Shown piece by piece: positions 16,521-24,724 of a DNA stretch of 64,000 bases. This DNA is from Pararhodobacter sp. (GTDB taxonomy: Bacteria > Pseudomonadota > Alphaproteobacteria > Rhodobacterales > Rhodobacteraceae). Position 1 is the first letter of the stretch; every line of letters starts with the position of its first letter. The position numbers were made by a program, and so were the translations under genes. Below the pieces are notes generated by a model. That model was not told the origin of the DNA. It made no database searches and saw only the letters and a program-made list of their open reading frames with translations. The DNA lies in assembly GCA_020832545.1 (NCBI GenBank), contig JAFIEK010000004.1:62001-126000 (forward strand), written 5' to 3'.

Positions 16521-18725
16521 TTATTCTGGCAACACAAACGTCATGCGTGCCAGAACCTCGCCGGTATCAGAGGCGCGGTAACGCAGTTCGAACTGGCCTT
16601 TCGCAGCAGGTGCGAACAACTCCAGCGGGCTGCCCTGCGATGCGCGCGCACTGCGCAAGGCGGGGGCATCATCCTCGCTGCCCGCGGGAACGACCTCGAT
16701 AAAGTCTTCATACCGGCCCGGCCCCGTCCATTCTACCGTGAGGGTGCCGCCGCTGCGGAGATCGCCGGTCAAGGACAGCGTGACCTCGCCCGATTCCACA
16801 ATGACGGGAAGACTGATCAGCGTTCGCTGCGACCTTGAGATGACATAGCGCAGTTCATATTCGCCCGGCACGTCCGGGGCGCGCAGACGCACGGGCGAAC
16901 CCCTGTCAGCACCTGCATAATCGTTGTAGCGCCCCTCATCGGCACCTCTTTCAACGATGGTCAGATAATCCCCCGAGGTCCCCGGCCCGGTCCATTCGAA
17001 GCTGAAGTAACCTCCGGGCACAATCGGCGTGACATTTGAGATCGTGGCAACTGCCGGGGTCAGGGTGATGGGGCGCATCGCCACGGTCCGCGATGACCCT
17101 GACATCACATAGCGCACCTCATGCGCGCCCAGTGCATCCGGCAACCGGAACCTTGCAGTGCCGCCGTTCGCCGTATTGAAGTAGTCGTTATAGGCCCCCT
17201 CGGGCGCTCCGGCCTCGACGACGGTGATGTAGTCGCCCGGATTGGCCGGCCCGGTCCATTCAACCTCGATCATGGTTGAGGCCACAGCCTGATCCGGTGC
17301 CATGAGGGTGACCTGCGCGGCGGTCAGGGTGATCGGGCGCGTCGCGAGCGTTTCGCCGGTGCGTGCAACAAATCTGACCTCATGGGCACCCAGCCCGTCA
17401 GGGGAGCGGAACCGTGCGGGAGAGCCGCCAGCGACGCCGGTGTAATCATTGTAGCTGCCGGGGGGTGCCCCGACCTCGACAATGGTCAGGTAGCTGCCAT
17501 CCTCAATCACATCAGCCTGCCAGACCACCTCGATGGGGGCACCGCCTTCAGCCGTATCGGGGGCATCCAGAACGATCTGGGCCAAATGCTCGTCCATAGG
17601 CACGCGCAGGGTCTGATCTTCGGACACGTCAGCCGTTATACTGGCCGCACCGCTTCGCACGCCAGCCACACCTTCAATGCGGTAATCGCCCGCAGGAACG
17701 AGCACGGACAGGCGCTCTCCCTGCGCCGTGCCGGTAGTGGCGGTTTCGTCGGCAAGGTTCAACAGGGTCCATTCGACATCAGGTATGATGGCGCCAGTCA
17801 CGGCATCGACACCTTCAAGGGTCAGGGTGGCAAGTATCTTGTCCAGCGGAACGTCGATCAGGCCAGTCATGCCGTTCTCAATCGCCAGCTCAATATGCCC
17901 GGCAAACCCCGGCAGGCTGGCGGCGACGCGATAAATCCCCGGCTCGAATACCGCGACCGGGGTTGCCTCACTGGTGGCGTCCAGTATTTCAGCGCCGGTT
18001 GCCGTATCGGTCCAGGTCCAGTCCGCACTGCCAAGCGGCTGCCCGTTGCGGCTGTCAACCGCGCGGAATTGCAGCTCGGCGGGAAGCGGCACAACCTCTG
18101 AAACCGCCATCATCGCTTCTGCCAGTTCCGCGCCCGAGTTGGTCTGAAACAGCATGCCGCCGGTCAGATCAGGCAGACAGGACAGGCTGCTGACTTCATC
18201 CTGCGTCAGGCCAAATCCAACGACATGGGCGCGGATATCGATCCCTTCAGCGGCAAGCTGGGCCGCCAGCGCGCAGGGGTCACCGCCGCAATTCTCCAAC
18301 CCGTCGGTTACCAGAATGATATCGGCGGCTTCTGCCGTCGCGGGTATCTGCTGGCGGGCCAGAGCAAGGCTATCGGTCAGCGGTGTCATTCCCTGCGGGT
18401 TCAGGCCGCGTATCCGCGCCGACAGGCTGCTGGCGTCCTGCAAGCCCAAGGGTGCGACAACCTCGATATCGGCGCAATCGCCCCGCCTGCGGTGGCCGTA
18501 GGCGATTACCGACAGCGGAATCGTGGCGTCGCGGCTGTCGAAGAACTGGCTCATGACATCGCGGGCAATCTCGATGCGTGTAATGTCGCCCTCCATCCGG
18601 TTCCACATTGAACCGGAGGCATCGAACACCATGATCGCGACCCGCTCCTGCGCCACAACGGGCTGTGCCGACAGCATACCTGCCGCCGCAGCCACCGCTA
18701 CAACACCTTGAAAAAATGGTCTCAC
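16521..18725 (-). CDS. Exported VWA-domain protein with repeated beta modules
   Basis: A 734-residue protein with a signal peptide (GVVAVAAAAGMLSAQPVVAQE). A von Willebrand A domain follows at about 28-205, with the MIDAS residues DASGS, GMTPLTDS and VTDGLENCGGDPC. Two carboxypeptidase-regulatory-like or Ig-like segments come next (GQPLGSADWTWTD and TGAIIPDVEWTLL). The C-terminal half holds four repeats of about 85 residues carrying GDYxTIVExGAxxGxYNDY and LGAHEVRYV, for example DYITVVEAGAPEGAYNDY and DYLTIVERGADEGRYNDY; the fourth is degenerate. VWA domains bind protein partners through a metal ion, so extracytoplasmic adhesion or scaffolding is inferred. It converges on the SH3b genes. Confidence 0.82.
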   Translation of the reverse strand: MRPFFQGVVAVAAAAGMLSAQPVVAQERVAIMVFDASGSMWNRMEGDITRIEIARDVMSQFFDSRDATIPLSVIAYGHRRRGDCADIEVVAPLGLQDASSLSARIRGLNPQGMTPLTDSLALARQQIPATAEAADIILVTDGLENCGGDPCALAAQLAAEGIDIRAHVVGFGLTQDEVSSLSCLPDLTGGMLFQTNSGAELAEAMMAVSEVVPLPAELQFRAVDSRNGQPLGSADWTWTDTATGAEILDATSEATPVAVFEPGIYRVAASLPGFAGHIELAIENGMTGLIDVPLDKILATLTLEGVDAVTGAIIPDVEWTLLNLADETATTGTAQGERLSVLVPAGDYRIEGVAGVRSGAASITADVSEDQTLRVPMDEHLAQIVLDAPDTAEGGAPIEVVWQADVIEDGSYLTIVEVGAPPGSYNDYTGVAGGSPARFRSPDGLGAHEVRFVARTGETLATRPITLTAAQVTLMAPDQAVASTMIEVEWTGPANPGDYITVVEAGAPEGAYNDYFNTANGGTARFRLPDALGAHEVRYVMSGSSRTVAMRPITLTPAVATISNVTPIVPGGYFSFEWTGPGTSGDYLTIVERGADEGRYNDYAGADRGSPVRLRAPDVPGEYELRYVISRSQRTLISLPVIVESGEVTLSLTGDLRSGGTLTVEWTGPGRYEDFIEVVPAGSEDDAPALRSARASQGSPLELFAPAAKGQFELRYRASDTGEVLARMTFVLPE

Positions 18726-19286
18726 GTCGCGTCTCCTTGCTACAGTTGCACGCGCGGCATCTGGCTGCGAGTGCGGTCACATGCGTTACAGGTATCGGCC
18801 CGAACCCCCGACAAAAGAGAGCGGCAGCAGCAGGTTGCGGCCCAGCACCGGCAATGCTGGCGCAAGCCTGCGCACGGTCAGTCTCGGGGTCAGTTCAGGG
18901 TCAGACGGAAATTAGAACAGGTCAGGTCCAAAGGCAGCACGTTTGCGATGCGCCAGAATAAGCGCACGGCCATCTTAAAAGGGCATCATCGCGACATTCG
19001 GACTTTGATATGCCCCGATCAGTCAGTGAAAAGCGATAATCCTCGCCCTGTATTGCTTAATGAAGCTGTATGCAGGTTTCGTCCTCAGGTTGACTTTCAT
19101 TAGCGCCACCCTTCGCGGTGCTGTCAACTTTTAACTCCTGCTGTCGCGAATAATCAGGCGTTTTCAAATGCCCGACCGGTCTGCGCCCCCACATCAAAGC
19201 CGTGCCGCCCCTCGCCGCCGCGCCCGGTGAACGCGGGTCGAGGGGCATTTGCCGCGTGAGGGCCGGGCGTGACGGCTGCTGCCCGT
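18726..19286. other. Intergenic region without a convincing gene
   Basis: A 561-bp gap between the 5' end of the VWA gene and the 3' end of the serine hydrolase gene. The small open frames in the ORF track (such as 18708-19103) have no ribosome site, no recognisable domain and the shadow-like composition of non-coding high-GC DNA. The half next to 18726 should hold the VWA promoter. No clear palindrome, repeat or RNA was seen. Confidence 0.5.
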
Positions 19287-20495
19287 TCAGTCTGTTGCAA
19301 CGGCCGCCGCGATGGCGCGAAAGGCGGCGATGGTCTCATGGTCGTTGTCGTCGAAGTCCGGATCGGCGCTGGTCTTGACGATAATGACCTCTCGCACCGT
19401 GTCGATGTAGATGTATTGCCCCCAGACCCCGATCGCGGTGAAGTCGCCCTGCGGATCTTCGGGGATCCACCATTGGTAGCCATAGCCGAAGGTCCAGCTT
19501 GATGCGGGGTTCTCGCCCGGTTGCAAATGCGGCGCGGTGGGGTTGACCGAGGCCGTGACCCAGTCGGCGGGGATGATCTGACGGCCGTCACGCGCGCCGC
19601 CCTCAAGGTAAAGCCGTCCAAACCGGGCATAGTCGCGCAGGGTCGCGTTCAGGCAGCACAGTGCAAATTCGCGGCCTGTGCGGTCGGTGCTCCAGTAGGC
19701 ATCAGCCTCGGCCCCCATCGGACCCCAGAGGCGGGACGCCAGATAGTCAGACACAGGCATACCCGTTGCAGCCTCCAGCACCAGCCCCAACGCCATACTG
19801 TCAGAACTGACATAGTCGTTGAACGCGCCCGGGGCGCGGGCGCTTTGCAAACCGGCGAGGATGTCTTCGATCGGTGTGCCCATGGCCATGGCACGAATGA
19901 ACAGCATGTTGATGTCAGAGAACTGGTTCGCATAATCCTCATCAAACGCCACGCCCGAGGACATGGTCAGCGCGTCCTCGATCGGCACTTCGCCATAGCC
20001 GGATCCCGCCAGAGCGGGCACATACATGCCGATGGGGTCGCGAAGGCTGTCGATATGGCCCTCATCAAGCGCAATTCCGATCAGCGCTGACAGGACAGAC
20101 TTTGCCATCGACCACGAGGTGAAGGGCGAGGCCTCATCGGCGCCAAGGTGATACGCCTCGTGGACAATGGTGCCCCGATGGACGACCAGCAGGCCGGTCG
20201 TGACACTGCGGTCCAGAAAATCAGCCAGATCGTGGTCAGTGCCATTGAAAGCATAGCTTGCCGGAAGCGCGCGCAGATCATGGTCAAACGCCCAGACCGG
20301 GCCTGAACGCGGCACCACGCGGAACGGAAACACCCGGTCCATGGCGCGGAAATTCTCAACCCGCTGCGATTCAGCAAACAGCGTGATCCCGGCCCAGTAG
20401 GGACTTTGTCGCAGCCACAGGAAACCGGCAAGGGCCAGAAGGGCGAGAATGCCCACGCTCCAGCCTGCGATACGAAGAATGCGTTTTGCCAACAT
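19287..20495 (-). CDS. Beta-lactamase-fold serine hydrolase
   Basis: A 402-residue class C beta-lactamase/esterase-family protein. It has an N-terminal membrane anchor (ILRIAGWSVGILALLALAGFLWL) and a catalytic SxxK motif at Ser129-Lys132 (FTSWSMAKSVLSAL). The second-motif area is YVSSDSMALGLVLE, where Tyr is retained but the usual Asn is replaced, and the third-motif area GVWGQYIYID replaces the KTG/HxG box. These variations suggest an esterase, amidase or peptidase rather than a true antibiotic-hydrolysing lactamase. The domain faces the periplasm if the anchor is N-in. It follows the DUF2306-like gene by 16 bp on the same strand. Confidence 0.85.
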   Translation of the reverse strand: MLAKRILRIAGWSVGILALLALAGFLWLRQSPYWAGITLFAESQRVENFRAMDRVFPFRVVPRSGPVWAFDHDLRALPASYAFNGTDHDLADFLDRSVTTGLLVVHRGTIVHEAYHLGADEASPFTSWSMAKSVLSALIGIALDEGHIDSLRDPIGMYVPALAGSGYGEVPIEDALTMSSGVAFDEDYANQFSDINMLFIRAMAMGTPIEDILAGLQSARAPGAFNDYVSSDSMALGLVLEAATGMPVSDYLASRLWGPMGAEADAYWSTDRTGREFALCCLNATLRDYARFGRLYLEGGARDGRQIIPADWVTASVNPTAPHLQPGENPASSWTFGYGYQWWIPEDPQGDFTAIGVWGQYIYIDTVREVIIVKTSADPDFDDNDHETIAAFRAIAAAVATD

Positions 20496-20511
20496 GGGAT
20501 TTCTCCTTTTC

Positions 20512-21147
20512 TCAAACAGAAGGGGCTGGGCGCAGGATGCGGGTGTTCCACCACATGATCAGCGGGGTGATCAGTACGGTCGGGCCCAGCCAGACAACCA
20601 GTGGCGGCAGAAAGGACAGGTTGACCACCACCGCCGCCGTGATGGTGGCGATGGTCCCGGCCAGCATCCGCGTCAGATGCCGGGCGATGCGCGCTTTGCC
20701 GATAATCGCCCCCTGCCGCCAGTCGCGCCAGTCCGACAAGGCCAGCGTCAGGCCGATGGACCCGAAGACCAGCAAGATGACCGGCTGCGCCCCGCCCGCT
20801 GCGAACAGCCGAATGGCCCCCATGACCAGCATCGCGCCCCCGGTCAGCGCCATGGCGGTGCCCGCCAGATGGTCGGGCAATCGCGGTCTGCCATCGCGCA
20901 ACAGTCCGGCCCGCCAGCCAGTGAAGACGAGGTAAAAACTGAATATGCCGATCAAGAAAAGAAACAGGTTCGGCCGCACCACGACAAGGGCGAGTGTGGT
21001 CAGCGTCACCACCAGCATGGCAAGAACATAGCTCAGCCCTGCCCGGCGGTGCCATGCCCTGCCCTTGGCCGTGCCCAGTGCCGCACCCGCAGCAATGAGC
21101 GCGGTGAACCCGGCCATAATGTGTATGATCAAAAAGGCGTCTGCCAT
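20512..21147 (-). CDS. DUF2306-like polytopic membrane protein
   Basis: A protein of about 211 residues with six or seven hydrophobic segments. The opening FLIIHIMAGFTALIAAGAALGTAKGRAWHRRAGLSYVLAML has the HIxxG...KGxxxHRxxGxxYV pattern I associate with the DUF2306 family of membrane proteins of unknown function. The ATG at 21147 (MADAFLII) is preferred over the longer ORF-track start, whose extra residues (RLASALAGHASRGWD) are not membrane-like. It lies 16 bp upstream of the serine hydrolase gene and 120 bp from the divergent LytTR gene, suggesting a two-gene target operon of that regulator. Confidence 0.65.
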   Translation of the reverse strand: MADAFLIIHIMAGFTALIAAGAALGTAKGRAWHRRAGLSYVLAMLVVTLTTLALVVVRPNLFLFLIGIFSFYLVFTGWRAGLLRDGRPRLPDHLAGTAMALTGGAMLVMGAIRLFAAGGAQPVILLVFGSIGLTLALSDWRDWRQGAIIGKARIARHLTRMLAGTIATITAAVVVNLSFLPPLVVWLGPTVLITPLIMWWNTRILRPAPSV

Positions 21148-21257
21148 GTCCCATCCCCTGCTTGCGTGTCCTGCGAGGGCCGATGCCAGACGCACGGCGC
21201 ACCGGGCAACCGGGACTTCGCAAACGGCTCTGGGAATACGTGAAGGTCATGCTATCT

Positions 21258-21280
21258 TCCGTTCGCGATGCGTGAACGGA
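21258..21280. promoter_or_regulatory. Perfect inverted repeat spanning the LytTR gene start
   Basis: TCCGTTC-GCGATGCGT-GAACGGA is a perfect 7-bp dyad with 9-bp spacing, centred on the ATG at 21268 of the LytTR gene. It could be an autoregulatory site or an RNA hairpin that hides the start codon. LytTR domains usually bind direct repeats, so a different regulator or coincidence is possible. Confidence 0.4.
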
Positions 21281-22023
21281 TAAACAACATAGGCAAGAGG
21301 TTGGCCGGTCCGCTGGGTGTGGCACTGGTATTGGGGCTGATCGGACCCTTTGGCACTTACGCGTTGTTGCCGCTTTTCCCGCGACTTGCCTACTGGCTGG
21401 CCGTCGTCGCGCTGAACTGGATGTTGTGCGATATCGCGGTGCGATGGGCGGATGGGCTTTTGCCCGGCATGGGGGCGATGCGCCGCCTCGCTGTTCCGCT
21501 TGCGGGGGCGGCAGCGGTGTCAGTTCCGGCAACAGGGGTGGTGACGCTGGCGAACGGTCTGTCAGGGATTGGCTGGCCTGATGCGATCTTTACGCTTTAC
21601 GGTCAGGTGTTGCTGCTACTGGGGGCGATCGCGGTTCCGGTCTATGCGTTTGCCGACCTGCATGAGACGGCGCAACACCCGGCGCAGCCCGGCGCGGGCC
21701 CGGAACAGCCCGGCACCGCGCACTTTCAGGCCCGCCTGTCACAGCCGGCGAATGGCGCACTTTTGTGCCTTGAGATGCAAGACCACTACCTGAAAGCGCA
21801 TACCACCGGGGGCAGCGAGATGATCCTCTGCCGAATGGAAGACGCGGCGCGTGAACTGGAGGGCCAGGGCCAACGCGTGCACCGGTCCTGGTGGGTGGCA
21901 GACGCGGCAAAACAAACCATTGAGCGCGATGGCCAGAAACTTGTGCTTCATTTGAGCAACGGCCTTCAGGTCCCTGTCGGCAAGACATACCGGCAGAAAC
22001 TGAAGTCCATAGGTTGGATCTGA
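21268..22023 (+). CDS. Membrane-bound LytTR-family transcriptional regulator
   Basis: A 251-residue protein. Four membrane segments fill the first 130 residues (GVALVLGLIGPFGTYALLPLF, LAYWLAVVALNWMLCDIAV, LAVPLAGAAAVSVPATGVVTL and LYGQVLLLLGAIAVPVYAFA). A LytTR DNA-binding domain occupies about 155-250, with ALLCLEMQDHYLKAHTTGGSEMILCRMEDAARELEGQGQRVHRSWWV and NGLQVPVGKTYRQKL. The HRSWWV strand is typical of LytTR. Such membrane-tethered LytTR regulators often control an adjacent gene, sometimes under a membrane inhibitor. The divergent membrane protein and serine hydrolase are the obvious candidates. No ribosome site is evident before the ATG. Confidence 0.88.
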   Translation: MRERINNIGKRLAGPLGVALVLGLIGPFGTYALLPLFPRLAYWLAVVALNWMLCDIAVRWADGLLPGMGAMRRLAVPLAGAAAVSVPATGVVTLANGLSGIGWPDAIFTLYGQVLLLLGAIAVPVYAFADLHETAQHPAQPGAGPEQPGTAHFQARLSQPANGALLCLEMQDHYLKAHTTGGSEMILCRMEDAARELEGQGQRVHRSWWVADAAKQTIERDGQKLVLHLSNGLQVPVGKTYRQKLKSIGWI

Positions 22024-22164
22024 ATTTCATGGCCCGGGCCCGGCACTCCGTCAGGTGGCATGACAGCACGTCAATGCTGTGGAAATTGCGCCCCTGCGGC
22101 CTTTCCATAAAGGCCCCAACGTGCCGAAATCAGCGCCGCCACAATTTCTGTCGTGGTCATGCGT

Positions 22165-23187
22165 TCACACCTTGTCCGCCTGCGCCTGAAGGCGCTCCAG
22201 CCAGGCCTGCGCCAGACGCGCGGTGTCAGTGGCAAAATGTGGGGCCAGCGCCTGCGGTTCGGGCGCTTCGATATGACTGCCTATCCATGCGAGAAGCGCC
22301 ATGCGGCGCATCATGATGAAGGTCTCGATCTCGGCCTCGTCGCTGGCGGGCAGGTCACGCACCCGGCGATAGCCGCGAAGCCAGGAGGCCTTCAGATCAG
22401 GGATTGCCGGATCTGTCTCGATGAAACTGATTGCGGCGGCGAAATCATACATGAACCAGCCAAAGCCGCAGTCATCAAAGTCGATCAGCCGGGTGTCGGT
22501 GCCCTTGATCAACAAATTGGCCAGCCGCATGTCGGCGTGGATCAGGCCGAAGCGATCATGGCCTTTGCCATACGCGGCGAGCCGGGTACGGATTGTCCGT
22601 TCCGCAGCCTCAAGGACCGGGCGCAGCGTGGCATCTACATTGGGCGCGTCGCGCCAGTTCCCCCAGGTCGCCTGCGGGCCGAACACGGTCGCGTCATCCC
22701 AGATCAGACGCTCGAAATCATGGGGGCGGGTCCAGCTCATGGTGTGCCGATGCATCCTCGCGGCCATCGCGCCAAGTTTTTCAAACGGGGCCTTGAGATC
22801 GCCGCTTTCCTCTGGCTGCACGCCCTCGACAAATTCGAACAGCACCAGAAAACGCGGCGCATCAAGCCCGTCAATGGTGCAGGACTGGATCGCCTGCCCG
22901 TCACGACCGCGGTAATGGCCCGGAGTGACGACAACCTTGTCGCGGTCCAGCGCATCAATCCATGCCAGTTCGCACTGGATGGCATGCCGAGTGTGATAGC
23001 TATCGCGGTGCACCCGCAAAACCGCCCGGAACCCGCCATCGGCCTCGACCAGATACGTGGTGTTTTCCGACACGTTGATGCGTGTTGCGCGGGCATTCGC
23101 GGGAATATCCCAAAGCGCCAGCGCCTTGTGCGCAAGCCGGTCAAGATGCTCAAGCAGCCTGGCCAGCGGCATGTCGGTGCCTGCCAT
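22165..23187 (-). CDS. APH-fold phosphotransferase (small-molecule kinase)
   Basis: A protein of about 340 residues of the aminoglycoside phosphotransferase/homoserine kinase II/SrkA superfamily. Visible elements are a nucleotide-binding N-lobe (NVSENTTYLVEADGGFRAVLRVHR), the Brenner-type catalytic loop FGLIHADMRLANLLI with Asp, Arg and Asn, and the metal-binding LIDFDDCGFGWFMYDFAAAI. Start chosen at 23187 with AAAGGA upstream; the ORF track begins earlier. It lies 69 bp downstream of thiX on the same strand, so it may be the last gene of the thiamin operon. In that context salvage phosphorylation is possible (E. coli ThiK has this fold), but a SrkA-like protein kinase or homoserine kinase is equally open. 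Confidence 0.82.
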   Translation of the reverse strand: MAGTDMPLARLLEHLDRLAHKALALWDIPANARATRINVSENTTYLVEADGGFRAVLRVHRDSYHTRHAIQCELAWIDALDRDKVVVTPGHYRGRDGQAIQSCTIDGLDAPRFLVLFEFVEGVQPEESGDLKAPFEKLGAMAARMHRHTMSWTRPHDFERLIWDDATVFGPQATWGNWRDAPNVDATLRPVLEAAERTIRTRLAAYGKGHDRFGLIHADMRLANLLIKGTDTRLIDFDDCGFGWFMYDFAAAISFIETDPAIPDLKASWLRGYRRVRDLPASDEAEIETFIMMRRMALLAWIGSHIEAPEPQALAPHFATDTARLAQAWLERLQAQADKV

Positions 23188-23255
23188 GATCGCCGTCCTT
23201 TCCTTACCCGGCGATATGTGCCGCCTCACCCATTACGACAAGCGCGAGCAGGTCG

Positions 23256-24002
23256 TCACCGCGCCTTTGTCCCACCGCGTGCGAGCGCTTCGAAGACTGC
23301 AAACAACGCAAGGCTTTGCGCTGCCAGTACGACCAATGCGGCGAACATCAGGTCGGTTTGCCCGCGCCCGTTGGCCATCAGCATCAGGTAACCCAGCCCG
23401 CGCGATGAGCCCACCCATTCGCCGATGATAACGGCGAATGGTGCGTAGACAACCGCCAGCCGTAGCCCGGATGCCAGCGCGGGCAACGCATGAGGCACCT
23501 GCAACAGGAACAATCGGCGCAGGGGTCTGGCGCGCATCATCTGTGCCAGATCAGCCAGTGGTGCGGGCAGGCGCATCAGCCCGTCGAAGAACGCCGAGGT
23601 AACCGGAAAATAAATCACCAGCATGACGATAACGATCTTGGATGCGGCACCGTACCCCAGCCAGAGCGTCAGGACAGGTGCCAGCGCGAAGATCGGAACG
23701 GCCTGGGCAAAGATCAGCATCGGGCGTAACAAGAGCCGCGCGCCGGGCGATAGCGCAAGGTTCAGCGCCGTCACCACGCCCAGCGCCACGCCTGCGGCCA
23801 GCCCGGTCAGCAGGTTGGCTGCAGTGAAGCGTGCATGCTCCCACAGCATCGGCGCATTGTCCCAAAGGCTGGCCCCGACGCGCCCCGGCCCAGGCAGAAT
23901 GAAGCGCGGCACACCGGTGGCCCAGACTACGCCTTGCCAAAGCGCCAGCGCGAAGCTCAGCGCCAGAAACCCGCGTACAAGGGGGGTATTCAGCCAGCGC
24001 AT
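23256..24002 (-). CDS. thiX: ThiX, ABC permease for a thiamin pyrimidine precursor
   Basis: A 248-residue permease of the SsuC/TauC/NitT type with six membrane segments. The cytoplasmic coupling-loop region reads LMRLPAPLADLAQMMRARPLRRLFLLQVPHALPALASGLRLAVVYA, with the E/AAA-like motif. Its gene overlaps the end of thiZ by 13 bp. Encoded with ThiY and TenA behind a TPP riboswitch, it is the membrane part of ThiXYZ, which imports formylaminopyrimidine-type degradation products for salvage in characterised systems. The final residues (ALARGGTKAR) lie in the cytosol. Symbol assigned by context. Confidence 0.85.
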   Translation of the reverse strand: MRWLNTPLVRGFLALSFALALWQGVVWATGVPRFILPGPGRVGASLWDNAPMLWEHARFTAANLLTGLAAGVALGVVTALNLALSPGARLLLRPMLIFAQAVPIFALAPVLTLWLGYGAASKIVIVMLVIYFPVTSAFFDGLMRLPAPLADLAQMMRARPLRRLFLLQVPHALPALASGLRLAVVYAPFAVIIGEWVGSSRGLGYLMLMANGRGQTDLMFAALVVLAAQSLALFAVFEALARGGTKAR

Positions 24003-24724
24003 GCGGCAGTCTCGCTCATGTGCAACCGCGACAACAAGGCCGCCTGCGCTGCCAGCGTATCAGCCGCGCGGTAGTCGCGCGGTGTTGGCCCGTCGGGCAA
24101 TTCCAGCGCGGTCGTTCCATTCGGACCGAGCAGCCATGCGCGATCTGACAGGCGGATCGCTTCCAGCGGGTCATGCGTGATCAGGATCACGTTGCGCCCG
24201 TGCAACAGCTTTGCGGCCAGATCCTGCATGGCCAGCCGTGTGACAGTGTCCAGCGCCGAGAACGGCTCATCCAGCACCACCACCGGGCAATCCTCGATCA
24301 GGACACGGGCAAGCGCCACGCGCTGGCGCTGTCCGCCTGACAGGGCATCGGGGCGGCGGGCTTCAAGCCCTGCCAGTCCGACCTGCGCCAACAGGGTGCG
24401 GGCGCGGCCGGTGTCAGGCCGCGCGCCCCGCAGCCGCGCGCCGATGGTGACGTTGTGAACAAGATCAGCCCATGGCAAAAGCTGCCCGCCCTGCGCCATC
24501 ATGGCCACGCGACCGGGCAACGGCTGGCCGTCATCCGCCAGCAGCGTGCCGTCAAGCCGATGCGGGCCGGGCAAACCCGCGATCATCCGCGCGATCGTGG
24601 ATTTGCCCACGCCGGATACGCCCAGCAGGCATGACCAGCGGCCCGCAGGCATGTCCAGCGACAAATTGCGGATCAGGCGCGCGGGCCCCATCCACAACGC
24701 GCCATGCAGTCTCAGCGCGGTCAT
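23990..24724 (-). CDS. thiZ: ThiZ, ABC ATPase for a thiamin pyrimidine precursor
   Basis: A 244-residue ABC ATPase. Walker A is GVSGVGKSTIA, the Q-loop MMAQGGQLLPW, the signature [15 protein letters not shown] and Walker B CPVVVLDEPFSALD, with the H-switch ILITHDPLEA. It is close to the TauB/SsuB group. It begins in an ATGA overlap with tenA and overlaps thiX at its end, so thiY-tenA-thiZ-thiX are translationally coupled. Role: powers ThiXYZ import at the inner membrane. Confidence 0.88.
   Translation of the reverse strand: MTALRLHGALWMGPARLIRNLSLDMPAGRWSCLLGVSGVGKSTIARMIAGLPGPHRLDGTLLADDGQPLPGRVAMMAQGGQLLPWADLVHNVTIGARLRGARPDTGRARTLLAQVGLAGLEARRPDALSGGQRQRVALARVLIEDCPVVVLDEPFSALDTVTRLAMQDLAAKLLHGRNVILITHDPLEAIRLSDRAWLLGPNGTTALELPDGPTPRDYRAADTLAAQAALLSRLHMSETAACAG

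Noticed and set aside
16232-18101. Possible CRISPR-like or tandem DNA repeat in the VWA gene
   Set aside because: The repeats are protein-level domains of about 85 residues with diverged DNA, not short identical DNA repeats with spacers.
18708-19103. 131-residue frame in the gap after the VWA gene
   Set aside because: No ribosome site, no domain, begins within the VWA gene's 5' end; treated as chance.
19287-20495. Antibiotic-resistance beta-lactamase
   Set aside because: SxxK is present, but the second and third active-site motifs deviate, and a membrane anchor precedes the domain; an esterase or peptidase role fits better.
20081-21532. 483-residue minus-strand frame spanning the serine hydrolase start and the DUF2306-like gene
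   Set aside because: It crosses two genes that have clear membrane and catalytic motifs in other frames; its own composition is Arg/Gly/His-rich shadow.
22153-23391. 412-residue plus-strand frame over the APH kinase
   Set aside because: Antisense shadow; kinase motifs are on the minus strand.
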